DNA from: Ceriagrion tenellum
Lineage: Eukaryota > Arthropoda > Insecta > Odonata > Coenagrionidae
Length of the DNA stretch: 64,000 nucleotides
NCBI GenBank assembly: GCA_963169105.1
Contig: OY720643.1
Span: forward strand, 97,102,848 to 97,166,847
Direction of reading: 5' to 3'
Shown here piece by piece: positions 11,640-23,034 of the stretch (the stretch's first letter is position 1; each line of letters begins with the position of its first letter). The translations under genes and the position numbers were made by a program. The notes below the pieces were generated by a model, which did no database searches, had not been told where the DNA came from, and saw only the letters and a program-made list of their open reading frames with translations.

Positions 11640-13150
11640 GGTTTTTTACATACTCAGGGGCCTATTTCCCTCTATTATATCTTTCTTCGCCTCTGCATAC
11701 GATCTACCCCTCTTCATCCCGTCCATGAAACCTATTCTCTTTCTTCCCCTTCCCCGCTTGCCCAAAATCCTTCCCTCTATCACACTCTTCAGCAACCCAT
11801 CGCTCTTTATAACACCCTTCAGTCATCTACCCTGCCTATCCCGGATTTCATTCCGAAGATTCCTTTCCTTACCCACCATTTCATGTAAATCGTCGTTAGT
11901 CTTCCTTTCCGTCCACCTAACCTTCTCCATCCTTCTCCACACCCACATCTCAAATACCTGCAGCCTACTCTCGTCCTCCTTTTTGTGAGTCCACGTTTCT
12001 GCCCCATAGAACGCAACGCTCCATATCAAGCTCTTCACCAGCCTCTCCTTCACATTCGTAACCAATGTCCCCTTCGTCAGCTCCCTTCTCGACTAAACGT
12101 CTCCTTAACTAGCGCTATTCCCTTCCGTATGTCTTTGCTACTACCCCCTTTTTCCTCTAAATCACAAGGCTCGCTTTCTTCGTCCTAAAGAAAATCATTA
12201 CTTTTGTTTTCTTATGATTTATCTTCATTCCGAATATCCCGCACTGCGTTTCTAAAGCGTCTACCAAAGCTTGCAGTCCCTTCGAAGATCCACTAACCAA
12301 TGCCTGATCGTCCGCTAATCTAACTGAATTTATCAGATGTCCTCCTGATTTTATTACGACCTCAAGTTCTTCCCATGCGTGTTTTACCATTTCCTCAGCA
12401 TAAATGTTAAAAAGCAATGGGGACAACGGGCACCCTTGCCTTACCCCGCGACCTATACTTGCCCACCCTGATTCACCATCAGCCACCCTCACCTGCGCCC
12501 TTTGCGTCATGTATAAGTTTCGGATTAGTCTCCTGTCTCGCCAATCCATTCCCTTTTTCCCGAGAATTTCCGTCAGTTTTTTTTTCAATTTACCCTGTCA
12601 AAAGTTTTTTTCGAAATCAATAAAGCAAGCAAAAACGTCCTGATTATACTCCATGTTTCTTTCTATAAGAGTCCTCATCACCGCAATCGCATCCCGAGTT
12701 GGCCTTCCGTTCCGGAACCCAAACTGGACATCGCCTAAATAGCACTAAGCCATGATCTCCAACCTTCTATTATTAACTCAAAGTAAAACTTTGTCTGCGT
12801 GAGAAATCAAACTAATTATTCTGTAGTCCTCGCATTCTGATGCATTCTTCTTTTTCGGGATAGGAATAAGAACTGTTTTACAAAGCTCTCTGGCCATACT
12901 CCTTCCTCGTAGATCCTACGTATAAGTTCGGAAAAACTTGCCTACCTTTACTTCCTAATTTCTTTAGCAATTCCGAGAGTATTTTACCTACTACTACAGT
13001 TTTTCTTGCCTTCATATCTTTCAATACTTTCTCTATTTCACTGTCGAGAATCTTTTGCCCGAGGTTATCTTTACCTATGGTTCTCCCAAAAGCATCGAAT
13101 AAATTGGAGATTGAACTAAACCATTCAGGGAAAGCTAAACACATTTAATA
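11640..13150 (-). pseudogene. Non-LTR retrotransposon reverse transcriptase, family D, degraded
   Basis: This is the longest RT remnant in the window, read on the minus strand across several frames. From 13144 downward comes a pre-RT linker with ILDSEIEKVLKDMKARK. Next are FGFRNGRPTRDAI (about 12700), a FACFIDFEKNF strand with the first catalytic aspartate (about 12620), and then VRQGCPLSPLLFNIYAEEM near 12440-12385. The catalytic box near 12310 reads LADD instead of the usual FADD or YADD. The C-terminal region (12065-11823) contains SVAFYGAETW and FEMWVWRRM, the usual post-RT block. Frameshifts and stops break it in at least three places and no endonuclease domain is visible, so it is dead. 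The plus strand looks pyrimidine-rich because the element is purine-rich. It is a LINE, probably RTE-like; the clade is uncertain. Confidence 0.88.
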
Positions 13151-13685
13151 GGCCTAAAGGATATTACCTGATCATGCGTTACCCTTGCCAAAGAGGGACA
13201 TCGTCAGCTGTGAAGATAACGCAAGAAGGTAACATAAGCATGAAAATACGTCAAGCATTCTTTCACAATCAGACATCCCTAGTGGACTAACTCAACAATA
13301 CGATAATTCACGTTCAAATGTCACTACTATTGACTCATTAAACTTCAAGTTCATCTCCTCTTTCGCAACCTTCGAAACCCAACAAGGAGAGGCGGCTGGC
13401 TTTAAAAACGGTCCGGAGCAACAGCGATTGGAAGAACTTCAAGCCCTGTTTTATTTGGGAAGCCATGGAAAACAAAGTTTCCATTGGAACTGCAGCCTTA
13501 AAATAAGTCACGCCTGTTATCCAGTCATTTGTAAGGTATTTCCCCCTTCCGTCCCTTCTCCTTCCTGGGTCAATGCCTAGGACGATCAAATACTAAAGAA
13601 GCATTTTATAGAGCGTTCTTCTTTTAGTTGACTATACGGATCTCATGCCCCGTTCACACAACCATCGTACGTGCAAAGGTAGTGT
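13151..13685. other. Spacer between two LINEs; one unrecognised minus-strand frame
   Basis: An 83-residue minus-strand frame (13338-13589) has balanced composition (it includes FSMASQIKQGLKFFQSLLL) but I do not recognise it. It could be a 5' part or UTR of a repeat. It is not linked by frame to the RT at 11.6-13.1 kb. Confidence 0.35.
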
Positions 13686-13689
13686 GACC

Positions 13690-14815
13690 GTTTCTCAGGT
13701 GAAGCGAAAAAGCAAGTCGACGTGATATTCCTTGATTTCAAGAAGGTATTAGATAAGGTTCCTCACAAAAAACTCATATATAATATAAATTGGAATCATA
13801 CGGAGTTACTGAAAAATATGTATTGGATATGGGACTCTCTCAGTGATCGAAAACAAAAAGTAGTTATTGATGGTTTTAACTCAAATGTGGTTGGAGTCAC
13901 ATCCGGTATACCTCAATGAAGCGTGATCGGCCCTCTTTCATTCATTATTTATATTAATGACCTGAGTTCTCGAGTTAGCAATAAAGTAAGATTATTTGCA
14001 GACGATACAGAAATCTACCGTGAAATAAGCGAAGACGCGGGCTTTGAAGTTTTCTCATTGGACCTTAACAACGTTTATTCGTGATGCCAGGAGTTCAAGT
14101 CGATAGCCATAGAATTAGTAAATGTGCCACAATACACTTCTTATGGAAGTCATCACACAAATGCCATATCTACATTGTGGGTGGAGTAAACATAAAATCT
14201 AAGTTACAGTTAAATATCTTGGACTTATCTTCTTTTACATCGTGGGGAACGCACCTACAAGACAAATGTGGCGCAGCATTAAAGAAAATGGGATTTATTA
14301 AGCGTATAATATAATGTTCCTCGGAAGAGAAAATAAGAGAGAGATCCTACTTCACTCTGATTTGGCCACACCTCAAATTTGCAGCGAGCATTTGGGACCC
14401 TGGGCATAAAGATTTAACCATAAACTTTATTAAAACACAAAGAAAGGCCGCACGCTTCGAAGGAAACTGCTGCGAGTAAACATATAATGTCTTGCAGCTA
14501 ATAAAGGGATCAAGGTGGGAGCCATTAAAGAATCGGACGCTGCACTCTAGGTTTAGCTTGCTTGAGAAATTCGGAACAGGTGTTCTGAAAGTATATGAGA
14601 GAGAAATTGCAGAACAGATAGGTGCAATAATTTGTTCTTACCACGCACAATTATTTTCCGAGTAACAACTGAGCTCCAATCCTACTTCCATAATACGCAT
14701 CACCATATCTCCTCTCATAAACTTATCCCTTACATTTTAACACGTCTGGTGTCCTAATACCCCCTGCCACAAGCCAATGCGGCGGCCCTCGGAGTATCAT
14801 GAAGATATTGAAGTA
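13690..14815 (+). pseudogene. CR1/jockey-like LINE: RT, C-terminal domain and 3' end
   Basis: This is the best-preserved CR1-like copy. VIFLDFKKVLDKVPHKKL (first catalytic Asp, from 13722) is followed by TSGIPQ, a stop, SVIGPLSFIIYINDL and FADD (13995-14006). After a frameshift come SKCATIHF, the AALKKMGFIKRII block (ends 14314) and HLKFAASIWDPG (two frames), then a decayed tail with SLLEKF. The 3' end has CTGCCACAAGCCAATGCGG and then a GATATTG tail near 14800, matching the 3' ends of fragments at 22.5, 23.3 and 58.8 kb. The endonuclease half is missing, the usual result of 5' truncation. Several stops make it non-functional. Confidence 0.93.
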
Positions 14816-15455
14816 GCAATTTTGGTCACCGCGCTGAGTAAGTTACCCAAGGGAAACATGTTTACATATGTTAGGTCTCTTAGATGTGCTTAAAGCGAAC
14901 TGCATTCTTACAAGTACTGGTTACTGCACTGTACACTATTAATTTCTCCTATCAGCCAAACGCTTCATTCCCACATTTCCTTTAACTTTGGCGTCCTTCA
15001 TCATTTACCTAATATATTACACTCTTGGTTTTCCTCTAGAGTCTTTTAGTTCAATTCTCCATCCCTCAGTTTTCTGCAGCCTGTGGTGTAGCAAATTATG
15101 TCCAATAAGTACAAGTGGACTGAGGTAACTCGAAGAAGGGTATTTGAAGTTGCGGCTTAATGAGATGAATTGTTGAAAGGAGAGTGGATCATGTCGGCAA
15201 CTCATACCCTTACCCTTTGGAAAACACACAATTACGTCAAATAGAGGAGATTCGGTAAAAAGGAGTGGGAAAGTTTCCCGGAACAAGTCCATTCAGAAGT
15301 CCAACGCTGAACTATTTTGGCAATATGGACATGCAATGGTGTATAGTATGACCTCCTCCGGTGTTCGATCTTAGATTCTAGGTTTTAAATTTACCATAAT
15401 AAGGATACATTTGTAAGTAGAGCCCTGCAAAACTTCTCGCCTATGTAGTCACCTA
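14816..15455. other. Stretch without recognised genes
   Basis: A 91-residue minus-strand frame (15017-15292) has no known motif. No repeat pairing was found. Confidence 0.45.
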
Positions 15456-16215
15456 CCTTTACTCAGCCGACGGCTATATCGAATGAACACACTCGAGTGT
15501 AGAGTCAACCGAGTCTGGATATACTCGGCCGCTCACTCGACTCTAGTCCGTAGTTAATTGTCAAGTATAAACGCGCACGATAGCTCCTTGGACTGCCACC
15601 GCTCCTTGGATTTCCGTAATTAGGGTAATGTGAGAATACGTTTTCGATGCTCTAGAGCCAACTCGAAAATAAAATCGAGTTTGTGCGTAGACCAGCGTAG
15701 CTAAAGATGGAATAGATACGGTGCAAAGCATTTGTCGTTAAATTATGGAATATTTCCGTGCAATGGAAATTAGAGCTTCATATTTCTTCATAACGCATTG
15801 ATAAATAGGATTATTTGGAATCATAATGATGCACGTTTTCTCCACTCTTGCTCCGCAATTATACAGATGTCTTTTTTTTCTAAGATGGCACACATGCCCG
15901 AGTACCCATACCTACGAACGTCACGAGAGCGAGACCGAGTCCAAATCTAAAACTGAGAGCGAGTTTGGGTTGCAAAAGCGAGGCCAGCCGGTTGAGTATG
16001 AATGTACTTGGCGATACTTCATTTAGTATAACTGTACTTGATGGTGCCGCTGATTCCCATTAACTCCGCCAAGGAGCGGGCTCTCCGTCTGTTTCGCCCT
16101 CAAAAAGGTAGCCACGACAGTACAAAGGTGGTTATACTCGAGTACAACGGTGGCAGTACAATGGTGGTGGTCACGTACTTGATCATAATCAGCCCACCGA
16201 TTATGATCAAGTGCG
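15456..16215. repeat. ACTCGAG/CGAGT-rich repetitive segment, possible fold-back element
   Basis: Many copies of ACTCGA, CGAGT and GAGCGAG lie at 15470-15560, 15640-15680 and 15895-15990, followed by three spaced copies of AGTACAANGGTGG at about 16120-16170. The left part and the reverse complement of 15890-16010 share weak similarity, as if they were decayed inverted arms. The motif vocabulary resembles the fold-back at 43454-43817. I see no transposase. Boundaries are approximate. Confidence 0.4.
16178..16211. repeat. Perfect 13-bp inverted repeat with 8-nt loop
   Basis: CTTGATCATAATC and GATTATGATCAAG are separated by AGCCCACC. It ends the ACTCGAG-rich segment and could be a terminal hairpin of that element. 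Confidence 0.9.
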
Positions 16216-17580
16216 AAGGCCGATTTACAGGACTAATTTTAGGCTAGAACAAATATTTTAATGCTTAATGGTAAACGTTTTAGGGGGACAGAGTTTCTCA
16301 AGACATCCATGAACAAACATACGTTGAACTCGGTGACACAAAAAAAATTGTTCATAGAACGTTTAACGGTATCAATAACCGGACTAAATTCACCATACTT
16401 GAAGCTTCACCTCGTTTTTTATAATTATGTTTTTTTGTGACCAAGACTGCACAATTTAAAAAAAATGTATGAAAAAGTATTGAGAAATACGCCCGCTCTA
16501 TGGATATTTTCTGCTTTCAATATTTACTTAGATAAAAATATTATCTTTTAAACTTTTATGAAGACCATGCCTTGAATGTGGTAAAAAATTAAAATATCTT
16601 ATAACTTAAAAACAACTCTATTTTGCTCCTCAATGGAAAATTCTGAATTGTGGATCAATCCAACAAAGAGTTTCATTGTTATAAAAATTAAAAATAATGT
16701 TAATTTGATGAAATTTATATGCTAGTTTCATACTTTCAAAAATGTGGGTATACGTCCATATATATTTTTTATGCTGCCAATTTGGATAAGATAATTTAAG
16801 TGTGTAACTGATAAACATTTCGGATAGTCATAATAACAATTTATACTACCCAACGTTTCATTTTAATGATGATCGTTATTTTTCTAATGCCTTAGTTCCT
16901 CATATTTACGTGGATTTGAAATAGCGTTATGAAATGTTAATGATTTTTTCTTCTGTCATATTCCAATTAATTTTATCATGACAGCGACATAGGTAATTAG
17001 GCAAATCTCATTTTCTGTAAACATTAATGAAATATTGCCATGTACCTATTTGCTTGTATTTCAAATGTATGGCCGATTTTTACTCTTTGCAGTATAATTG
17101 TTGCGTGATTTCCCTATTTGCTTCTCATCCGCATTTTGCTCAAGTCATTTAAAAATATTTCATTTGAATATACATTTTCGTTCCAAAAGATCAAATATAT
17201 CGTAGTGCCATATTTATAATGACAATACTAATTAAATCAGGCATAATTATTTTAATAAATGGTCAAAAGTCTCCCATCATATAATTTGTTTGAAGTAACG
17301 ATACGCCGCGGGTAATTACGAGTAAAATAATTCGTCAATTTATTTTTGGATGATATAATATCGTGTGTAAAATCTGGGCTTTGTTTAGTTACCTCGTTCA
17401 TTGGCTATTTTGTTGCTTTTTAGAATATATTTAAATACTTTCAGTTCAGTACAACTCAAGTTCAAAGTTAACTACGTTGTCTTTAATTAATTATTAAATT
17501 GGATAGTCAATGGTATTTTAGTATTATTTTATAGTGATCATTTTGACAGTATTTTTATACAAAAAAGTAAAAATTCGAAC
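16216..17580. other. Very AT-rich stretch without recognised genes
   Basis: Long T- and A-rich runs dominate. Apart from a weak module at 16795-16880, I saw no repeat family or coding signal. Confidence 0.5.
16795..16880 (-). repeat. Weak ATCATCATTA...GAAACGTTGGG module
   Basis: Minus strand: a damaged first box (GATCATCATT), then AAAATGAAACGTTGGGTAG, then an AT-rich segment ending with GACTATCCGAAATG. It resembles the GAAACGTT-type modules at 3.2 and 3.9 kb but lacks CTGATGA. Low confidence. Confidence 0.2.
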
Positions 17581-17581
17581 C

Positions 17582-18365
17582 AAAAAAAAGTTTTGCTACC
17601 CATCGCTAGATGTGTCACACGAGAGAGGGTTGTGAGAACGGCACGAGGGCGGAAGGGAAAAAGGTGAAACCCCACCTCGCATTATTATCCCTTGCGGGAG
17701 TTTACCCCCTCTGGGGAGACGCGGTCGAGTGAGGAAAAACCCACACGCGCGCTCTCTTGTGGGTCCGAGCGGAAGGACGGCCGAGCAAAAAAAAAAAAGG
17801 CCGAGCGAAAGACCGCCACCTTTTTTTCCTCTTTTTTTTCCTGACGCGCGGAATAGTCGCGGTTGGTGAAGACGGAGTAGCGGCCATCCCTCCCGCCTCA
17901 GGGAATCATCGCGCAAGAGGAAGAGGAATGACAGAGAGAGAAAGAATCGTACAAGTAGAAATAGGGAGAGAGAGAGGAATATTTTTTTTGAGGTCCTGGG
18001 TCACCGCTTACAAAAAGTAGATAGAGATAGATATTGATTTGGTCCGAAATCTCCTCTTTTGGATACCGACCGCCAACGGCGAACCGTTCCCACTGCCTTC
18101 TTTAAACCACTCCTTTAGCCCTCCACCGGAAGGGGGGATAAGGTGGGGGAGGGGGCGACTTCTTTCTCAATTCTCCAATCTTCTCCCGAGTCGCTTTCAT
18201 CCAACCGCCACCTTCCTTTTGTGAAGAAGGCCAAACGCCTTTCAAGAAGATCACACACGCAACCTTCCTCCTCAACCCCCTTCACCCTCCTCGCGCCAAT
18301 CCCCTTACAAGAGCAGGTACTCATCGACGTAAGAAAGAAGAAATGGAGAAAGATCAGAAGTGCCT
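17582..18365. other. GC-rich, strand-asymmetric patch with overlapping open frames
   Basis: Purine-rich and pyrimidine-rich blocks alternate and CpG is frequent. The 8-mer GGCCGAGC occurs twice, separated by an A12 run (about 17780-17806). Open frames occur in several frames on both strands (for example 17757-18020 plus and 17596-17916 minus), which is what skewed composition produces. It could be a promoter or 5' exon region of an unseen gene or an old inserted repeat. No start, splice site or domain settles this. Confidence 0.4.
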
Positions 18366-18455
18366 TAAGGTAGTTTGAGCGAGATAGTTCCCTCGTTAAA
18401 ATGGATACCATATTCGAGTAATACGTTTTAATTTAACCAGGTGTAGGAATCATGT
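18366..18455 (-). repeat. Dispersed repeat R1, copy 2
   Basis: Minus strand: GTTAAATTAAAACG, then TTCGA, A and G variants of TATGGTATCC, then GAGGGAACTATCTCGCTC and AAACTACCTTAA. This matches the core of 9690-9870 in the same order. It abuts the 3' edge of the GC-rich patch. Confidence 0.6.
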
Positions 18456-20535
18456 TTTTTATGCTGCATTATTAATGGTTTTTAATACATTTTTACATGA
18501 CTCAAATTCTACGTAATTAAATCAAAATATCTACATAAGTCTTTAATTTAACTCATTTTTCACGCGGAACGCTTTAAAGTTCTTCAAATGAGAGGTTTCT
18601 TTTGCGATTCGGAAAAATTTACTGCGGTGACAGTATGATATTTCTTCAAAAATAGTCACGCGAATATGCAAGCTACACACTAATTTTTTTGACGGAATCT
18701 GGCTGTTTAAAATTCCTTATTTTTAAAATTAGGTCTCTCTGTAGTGCATAGACGTATCATCTCCCATATAAAAGACTTGGTATTTTTCGTTAAAAATATT
18801 GGAAAACAGTTAATTGAGGGGCTGATATTTTTACATGATCTTTCAATATGATCTTTGGAAGAGTGACAAATTTTTCTGTAACATGAGACCAAAATCAGTG
18901 ACTTATACGAAAAATGTTGCTTTGCTCAAACTACCTTAATGGGGAACTGGATTGCCACATCGCCCGATTTTATGATTTTTCTCGACCTTTCTGGATGTAC
19001 ACATTTTTACTTATACGCTGGTGGGAAAATTTGCAAATTAAAATATTTAGGCTTTAACGGTAGAACCTGCACTTCAAATTTCTACTTTCATATGACTGTG
19101 TCGGGCTGAACTTCTCAAACATATGGTAATATTAATCTAATTTTCAATTAGGCATATATATTATGCTATTGATCTTTCTTCCTCCACTACAATTTGTACA
19201 AATATAAAATTTTAAAAAAACACACATGGGTACACAACAGTACTCCGTTGGGAAAACCTGTTTTAGGGGCATTTACCTCTTAAACATATTACGAGAAAAA
19301 TGACTGGTTATTTTATTACCAAAACACCGATTCTTTCATAGATTGCATCAACTATCTCATCTCTTTGCGCTCCGAGTAGAAGGAAATACTTAGTGCAGTT
19401 ATTTTATCTTCAAGGGTAATACCTAATCATGTAACGAGTTTCATACCTTATAAATTGATGAAACATCAAATAAAATAAAACTAAGTCTTGAATACGGTCT
19501 TCGCCATTTCAATTGGAGAGAAGCAATTTTTTCCAGTTTCGGAAACATTTCCCGGTATATGTAACCTAAGTCAATTCACCTGAGAAGGAACGGAACATTT
19601 TTGTTGCGATGTACGCGTATGGTCGATAGTCTTTCCAATTGGAATTGGAAATCAATATCCGATGACATCCTTTAAATTTGTATTCAAACTAGTATTTTAA
19701 ATGCATTACATGATTCAGTGGTAAGAATATTTTGACTTCATATTGATGCCATATCCAAAAGGAACATTTTCTACGTACTTTTTGTTTGGGCATAAGAAGA
19801 AACTTTTTCTTGGAGTGTCAATATAGTTTAACATTTCATGCAAATCAAACAACTTAAATATTAAAAATGATGAATAAAATATTATTATAATCTACAAAGT
19901 TTAACATTTACGATAAGGAGCCTAACCATATATATCAATGGAAAGCCATGGTAGACGTCAAAAGAAATGTTAAATGCTAGGTTGGTGACAAAAGCAAAAC
20001 TAGCATGATATTAAAGAAACGGATGAAATAAAATTTTATTAAGTAGATTTTCATGGCGTGAGACAGTGAAAAGTTCAAACAAACTTTTTCTTAAAATCAA
20101 ATAGTGGTGATGGCTGAAAATTAAGAAATTTTAATAATTCAAAATAATGGACTAATCCATAATTTATCTTAATGGAGGCTGCGTTTTAATAGGTTTTGGA
20201 TACACCACTTTCATTTTGCAATTATCAAGCAGAACATAATCGTTGGAGGTAGATACCGGCGTATCTCCGAACTCCGAACGAAACAAAACTAGTCCGGCTA
20301 GCTGTAGAAATTGACACGAGAGGGAAAAATGGTGGAAAAAACAAAAAGACGATTACTATCTGCTTGTGTAATTACCAAAAGGTGCCTAGGTGTAGTCAAC
20401 TGTATCTCTCCTCATACAAAAGATGGGGTACAGCTTTGGAGATGTTCTCCATATGAATTTTAAGGTGTTCCAATGAAAATGGACAGTAATGGAAAGATAA
20501 GGAGAGGGTGGTCGGAGAATTAGGGATACTTTAGC
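18456..20535. other. AT-rich stretch without recognised genes
   Basis: No LINE or SINE motifs were seen. A short GCTCAAACTACCTTAATGGG at about 18920 echoes repeat R1 but is too short to call. A minus-strand frame at 18707-18892 has no known motif. Confidence 0.5.
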
Positions 20536-20539
20536 AATG

Positions 20540-20745
20540 GACATTCCTGAGAAGCGTAATGTTTGCTGCGTGGTTCAGCCATGTTGAGTGAGTGCACGAG
20601 AGAACAGACAAAATAATATTAGAAGAAATGGTGAGATAAAAGGGGTAGATCGCGAAAGCCATTGGTGAATGTGACTGAAGAAATTTTGAATAAAAGTTTT
20701 TCAGTAGCCTTAAAAACGAGAGACAACATACACTAGGATAAAGCA
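20540..20745 (+). pseudogene. Family A LINE tail, heavily decayed
   Basis: FAAWFSHVE is followed after a stop by a segment matching the KSWLxV...EIL and SSLKN region of the copies at 1-345 and 28235-28640. Frames are broken. It lies directly 5' of the family B fragment in the same orientation, either as an older insertion or as the target of the family B insertion. Confidence 0.6.
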
Positions 20746-20754
20746 ATAAAAGAA

Positions 20755-21580
20755 GCATAATAATTGGACTGAACGGAATTGATATTATCAGAGAAGAAAT
20801 ATCCACACTCCGCTTCTTAGACGATATCGCAGTCATAGCAGAAATTGTGATGACCTTCAAAGGTCAGTCACCGCAATGGGCCAAGTTCTCTAGGACCACA
20901 GCGTGATAATCAATAAGGCGAAGACTAAAATACTATTATGCAGAAAATAAAAGCTGAAACAGAAGTCACTCTGAGAGAAATTAGAGTCACTGAATTCCTT
21001 AAACTATCTCGTAAGTACTGTCATCTGGGACGGAAGAAGTACATCGGACATCAAACGACTAATACCCCATGCAAAGAAAGCGTTCATGGATAAAAGATGA
21101 CTTCTGTGTTCAAAAAAGATAGGACAGCAAAATAGAAAACAGTATGTGAAAAAATTGTGTGAAGCGTGGCACTCTATCGCTCGAAAGTATGGACCATTGA
21201 GCAAGCAGACCGAAACAGATTAGAAATATTCGAAACCTGGTGCTGGAGGAGGTTGCTGAAGGTAAAATTGACGGACAAAATAAGAAATGATGAAGTATAC
21301 ATAAGAGTAGAAGAGGAAAGGACCATATGGAATACGATAGAGAAAAGAAGTGTAAGATGGATTGGACAAACCCTGAGGCAAAACGGGGTTGTGAAGAACA
21401 CACCTGAAGGGTACATAGAGGGAAAATTCCACGGAGAAAGACTCAGGAATAAGTTCCTGGACCAAATGAAGAGGAAAGTACATAGAAATAGCTACCAGGA
21501 AGTAATGGAACTAGCATTATGGAAGGGTGGAGGGCTGCGGTCAACCAATCTTATGACTGAACAACCAACGATGGTAGGAT
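20755..21580 (+). pseudogene. Family B LINE: RT 3' half and C-terminal region
   Basis: The sequence enters with TLRFLDDIAVIAE, the RT catalytic box where the usual FADD reads FLDD, so the catalytic alanine position is changed but both aspartates remain. Decayed sequence follows, then a 138-residue open frame (21166-21582): MALYRSKVWTIEQADRN, a FETWCWRRLLKVK segment, RVEEERTIWN and a KRKVHRN block. This is the canonical post-RT region; its biochemical role is not established. The 3' end is GACTGAACAACCAACGATGG, shared with 41.8 kb and, reverse-complemented, 37.7 kb. The 5' RT motifs and endonuclease are missing. Confidence 0.9.
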
Positions 21581-21584
21581 AATC

Positions 21585-21672
21585 TGCCAAAAAGTAAGGA
21601 ACCTAGCATTAGATAGGGAAGGGAGGAGGGCTGTAGTCAAATAATCTTAGAATTGATCGACCAATGATGATC
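21585..21672 (+). repeat. Tandem duplication of the family B 3' end
   Basis: GTAAGGAACCTAGCATTAG through GATCGACCAATGATGAT repeats 21502-21575 with a period of about 92 bp. Both copies carry the terminal GGGCTG(C/T)(G/A)GTCAA and ACCAA(C/T)GATG. Either the element carries a reiterated 3' tail or the end was duplicated locally. Confidence 0.75.
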
Positions 21673-22055
21673 CCTAAAAACGAGAGAGGGAGTGCAAAAA
21701 AATTCAAGAGTGCGAGAGAAGCAAAAGAGATAAGTAAGGATTTTACAGAGTAAATTTAAAAAGGGCTAATGTTCTTTGTATTACAGCAATAATTAAGTTT
21801 TTTTTATCTTTTTAAATACTATCATGTGCCTCTTAAAAAACATGACCATGATGAAACTACGGAAGTCTACCCATAAATTTTAGGAGGAACCTGCTCTTCA
21901 AAGTACTGTCTTCTTAAGATATACAAAGTTTGGCGTAGTGGGTAAATTTAAGATTAGTGCTGCATTGCATATTTTGTTTAGTTCACTCATATACTCCTTT
22001 GGTTAAAATCTCATGCGATAAACCGTTATACTATAGCTTTTACTTCGTAACGAAA
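21673..22055. other. Short spacer between LINE fragments
   Basis: AT-rich; no motifs recognised. Confidence 0.45.
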
Positions 22056-22059
22056 TCCC

Positions 22060-22575
22060 GTAATTACAATGTCTCCACCCTCCATAGCATCAAGGCCAAA
22101 TACGCCGCAAGCATTTGAGACCATCATATATATATGACAAAAATAATAATAAAATACAATAAAAGTCGCATGCTTGGTTAAAAACTGCTACGAGCGAATA
22201 TATAGTGTTCCACAAGTTTTAGATGGATTGAGGTGGGAGCTCCTAGAGACTCGGAGGCTGCTTGATAAATTCAGAACTGATGTGTTTTAGAGCGACACAG
22301 AGAACATAATCATGACGCCTCACTACGTCCCTAGGCCTGGAAGAAGCAACAAAATAAATGAGATGCATTGCCGAACAGATAGTAGGTACAAGAATACTCG
22401 TTCATTCCGAGCACAATCAGCGACCACAATAAAACAAAGCTCCACTAAATATACTCCCATAATACAAGTCACAATTTCACCTCCGAAAACCTTACATCTT
22501 TACACGGCTGGTGACTTAACACGTCCTGCCACACGCCAATACGGAGGCTCGCAGGGTATTATGTGGATGTAAATC
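22060..22575 (+). pseudogene. CR1/jockey-like LINE 3' fragment
   Basis: KYAASI (damaged), then KLLRANI, a decayed linker, and a region homologous to the IIMTPHY...RTD.YKNS end of the ORF, read as MTPHYVPRPGRS at 22312. The 3'UTR includes AAAACCTTACATCTTTACA and CCTGCCACACGCCAATACGG, ending GCAGGGTATTATGTGGATGT. Multiple frameshifts make it dead. It is one of two same-strand 3' fragments spaced about 0.9 kb apart (see 23035). Confidence 0.88.
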
Positions 22576-23030
22576 TTCGATCGTTCTCTCCCATAGCTTC
22601 CTCATCATTTCCATTCTTCTATCCCATTCTTAATCGGTGATTTTTACATAATCATCCCATGTTTTCCCCAGTGGAGTCTATTTAACCTGATCCTGTATCG
22701 ATCTTGATATCCGGCGTATTACCTGGTACGCGCTTTTTTCCTGATTCTTTCTTTCTATTAGCCTTTATTCCCATTCCAGTTCCTTCCGAGTTGAACCACT
22801 CACTCGGTTCCTCTTGTTCCTCTCATACGACCCTTTATCTCCCAATAACATTCTGTTCAACCTGTCCATTACCCATCTTCCTGTAAGACAACTCTCACTT
22901 CTGAGTCTAAGGTGTTTCAAGTACTGTTGAGCTTAGGACGTCAGAACAAAGGCTGACCCTTGCAATATTTTGTTTGTAATTCTTAAGCTGGCATTTTTGG
23001 AGAGAGACCTTTATCCCTCTCCTGTTGATG
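22576..23030. other. Spacer between two CR1-like 3' fragments
   Basis: Pyrimidine-rich on the plus strand, as an antisense retroelement would be, but no RT motif could be read on either strand. Possibly an unrecognised old insertion. Confidence 0.35.
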
Positions 23031-23034
23031 CTTC

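Noticed and set aside
17596..17916. 106-residue minus-strand frame in the GC patch
   Set aside because: Several frames are open at once on both strands, a composition effect.
21110..21483. Minus-strand frames of 66-97 residues
   Set aside because: Antisense shadows of the family B LINE.
22576..23030. Antisense LINE between two CR1-like tails
   Set aside because: Composition fits, but no RT motif could be read on the minus strand.
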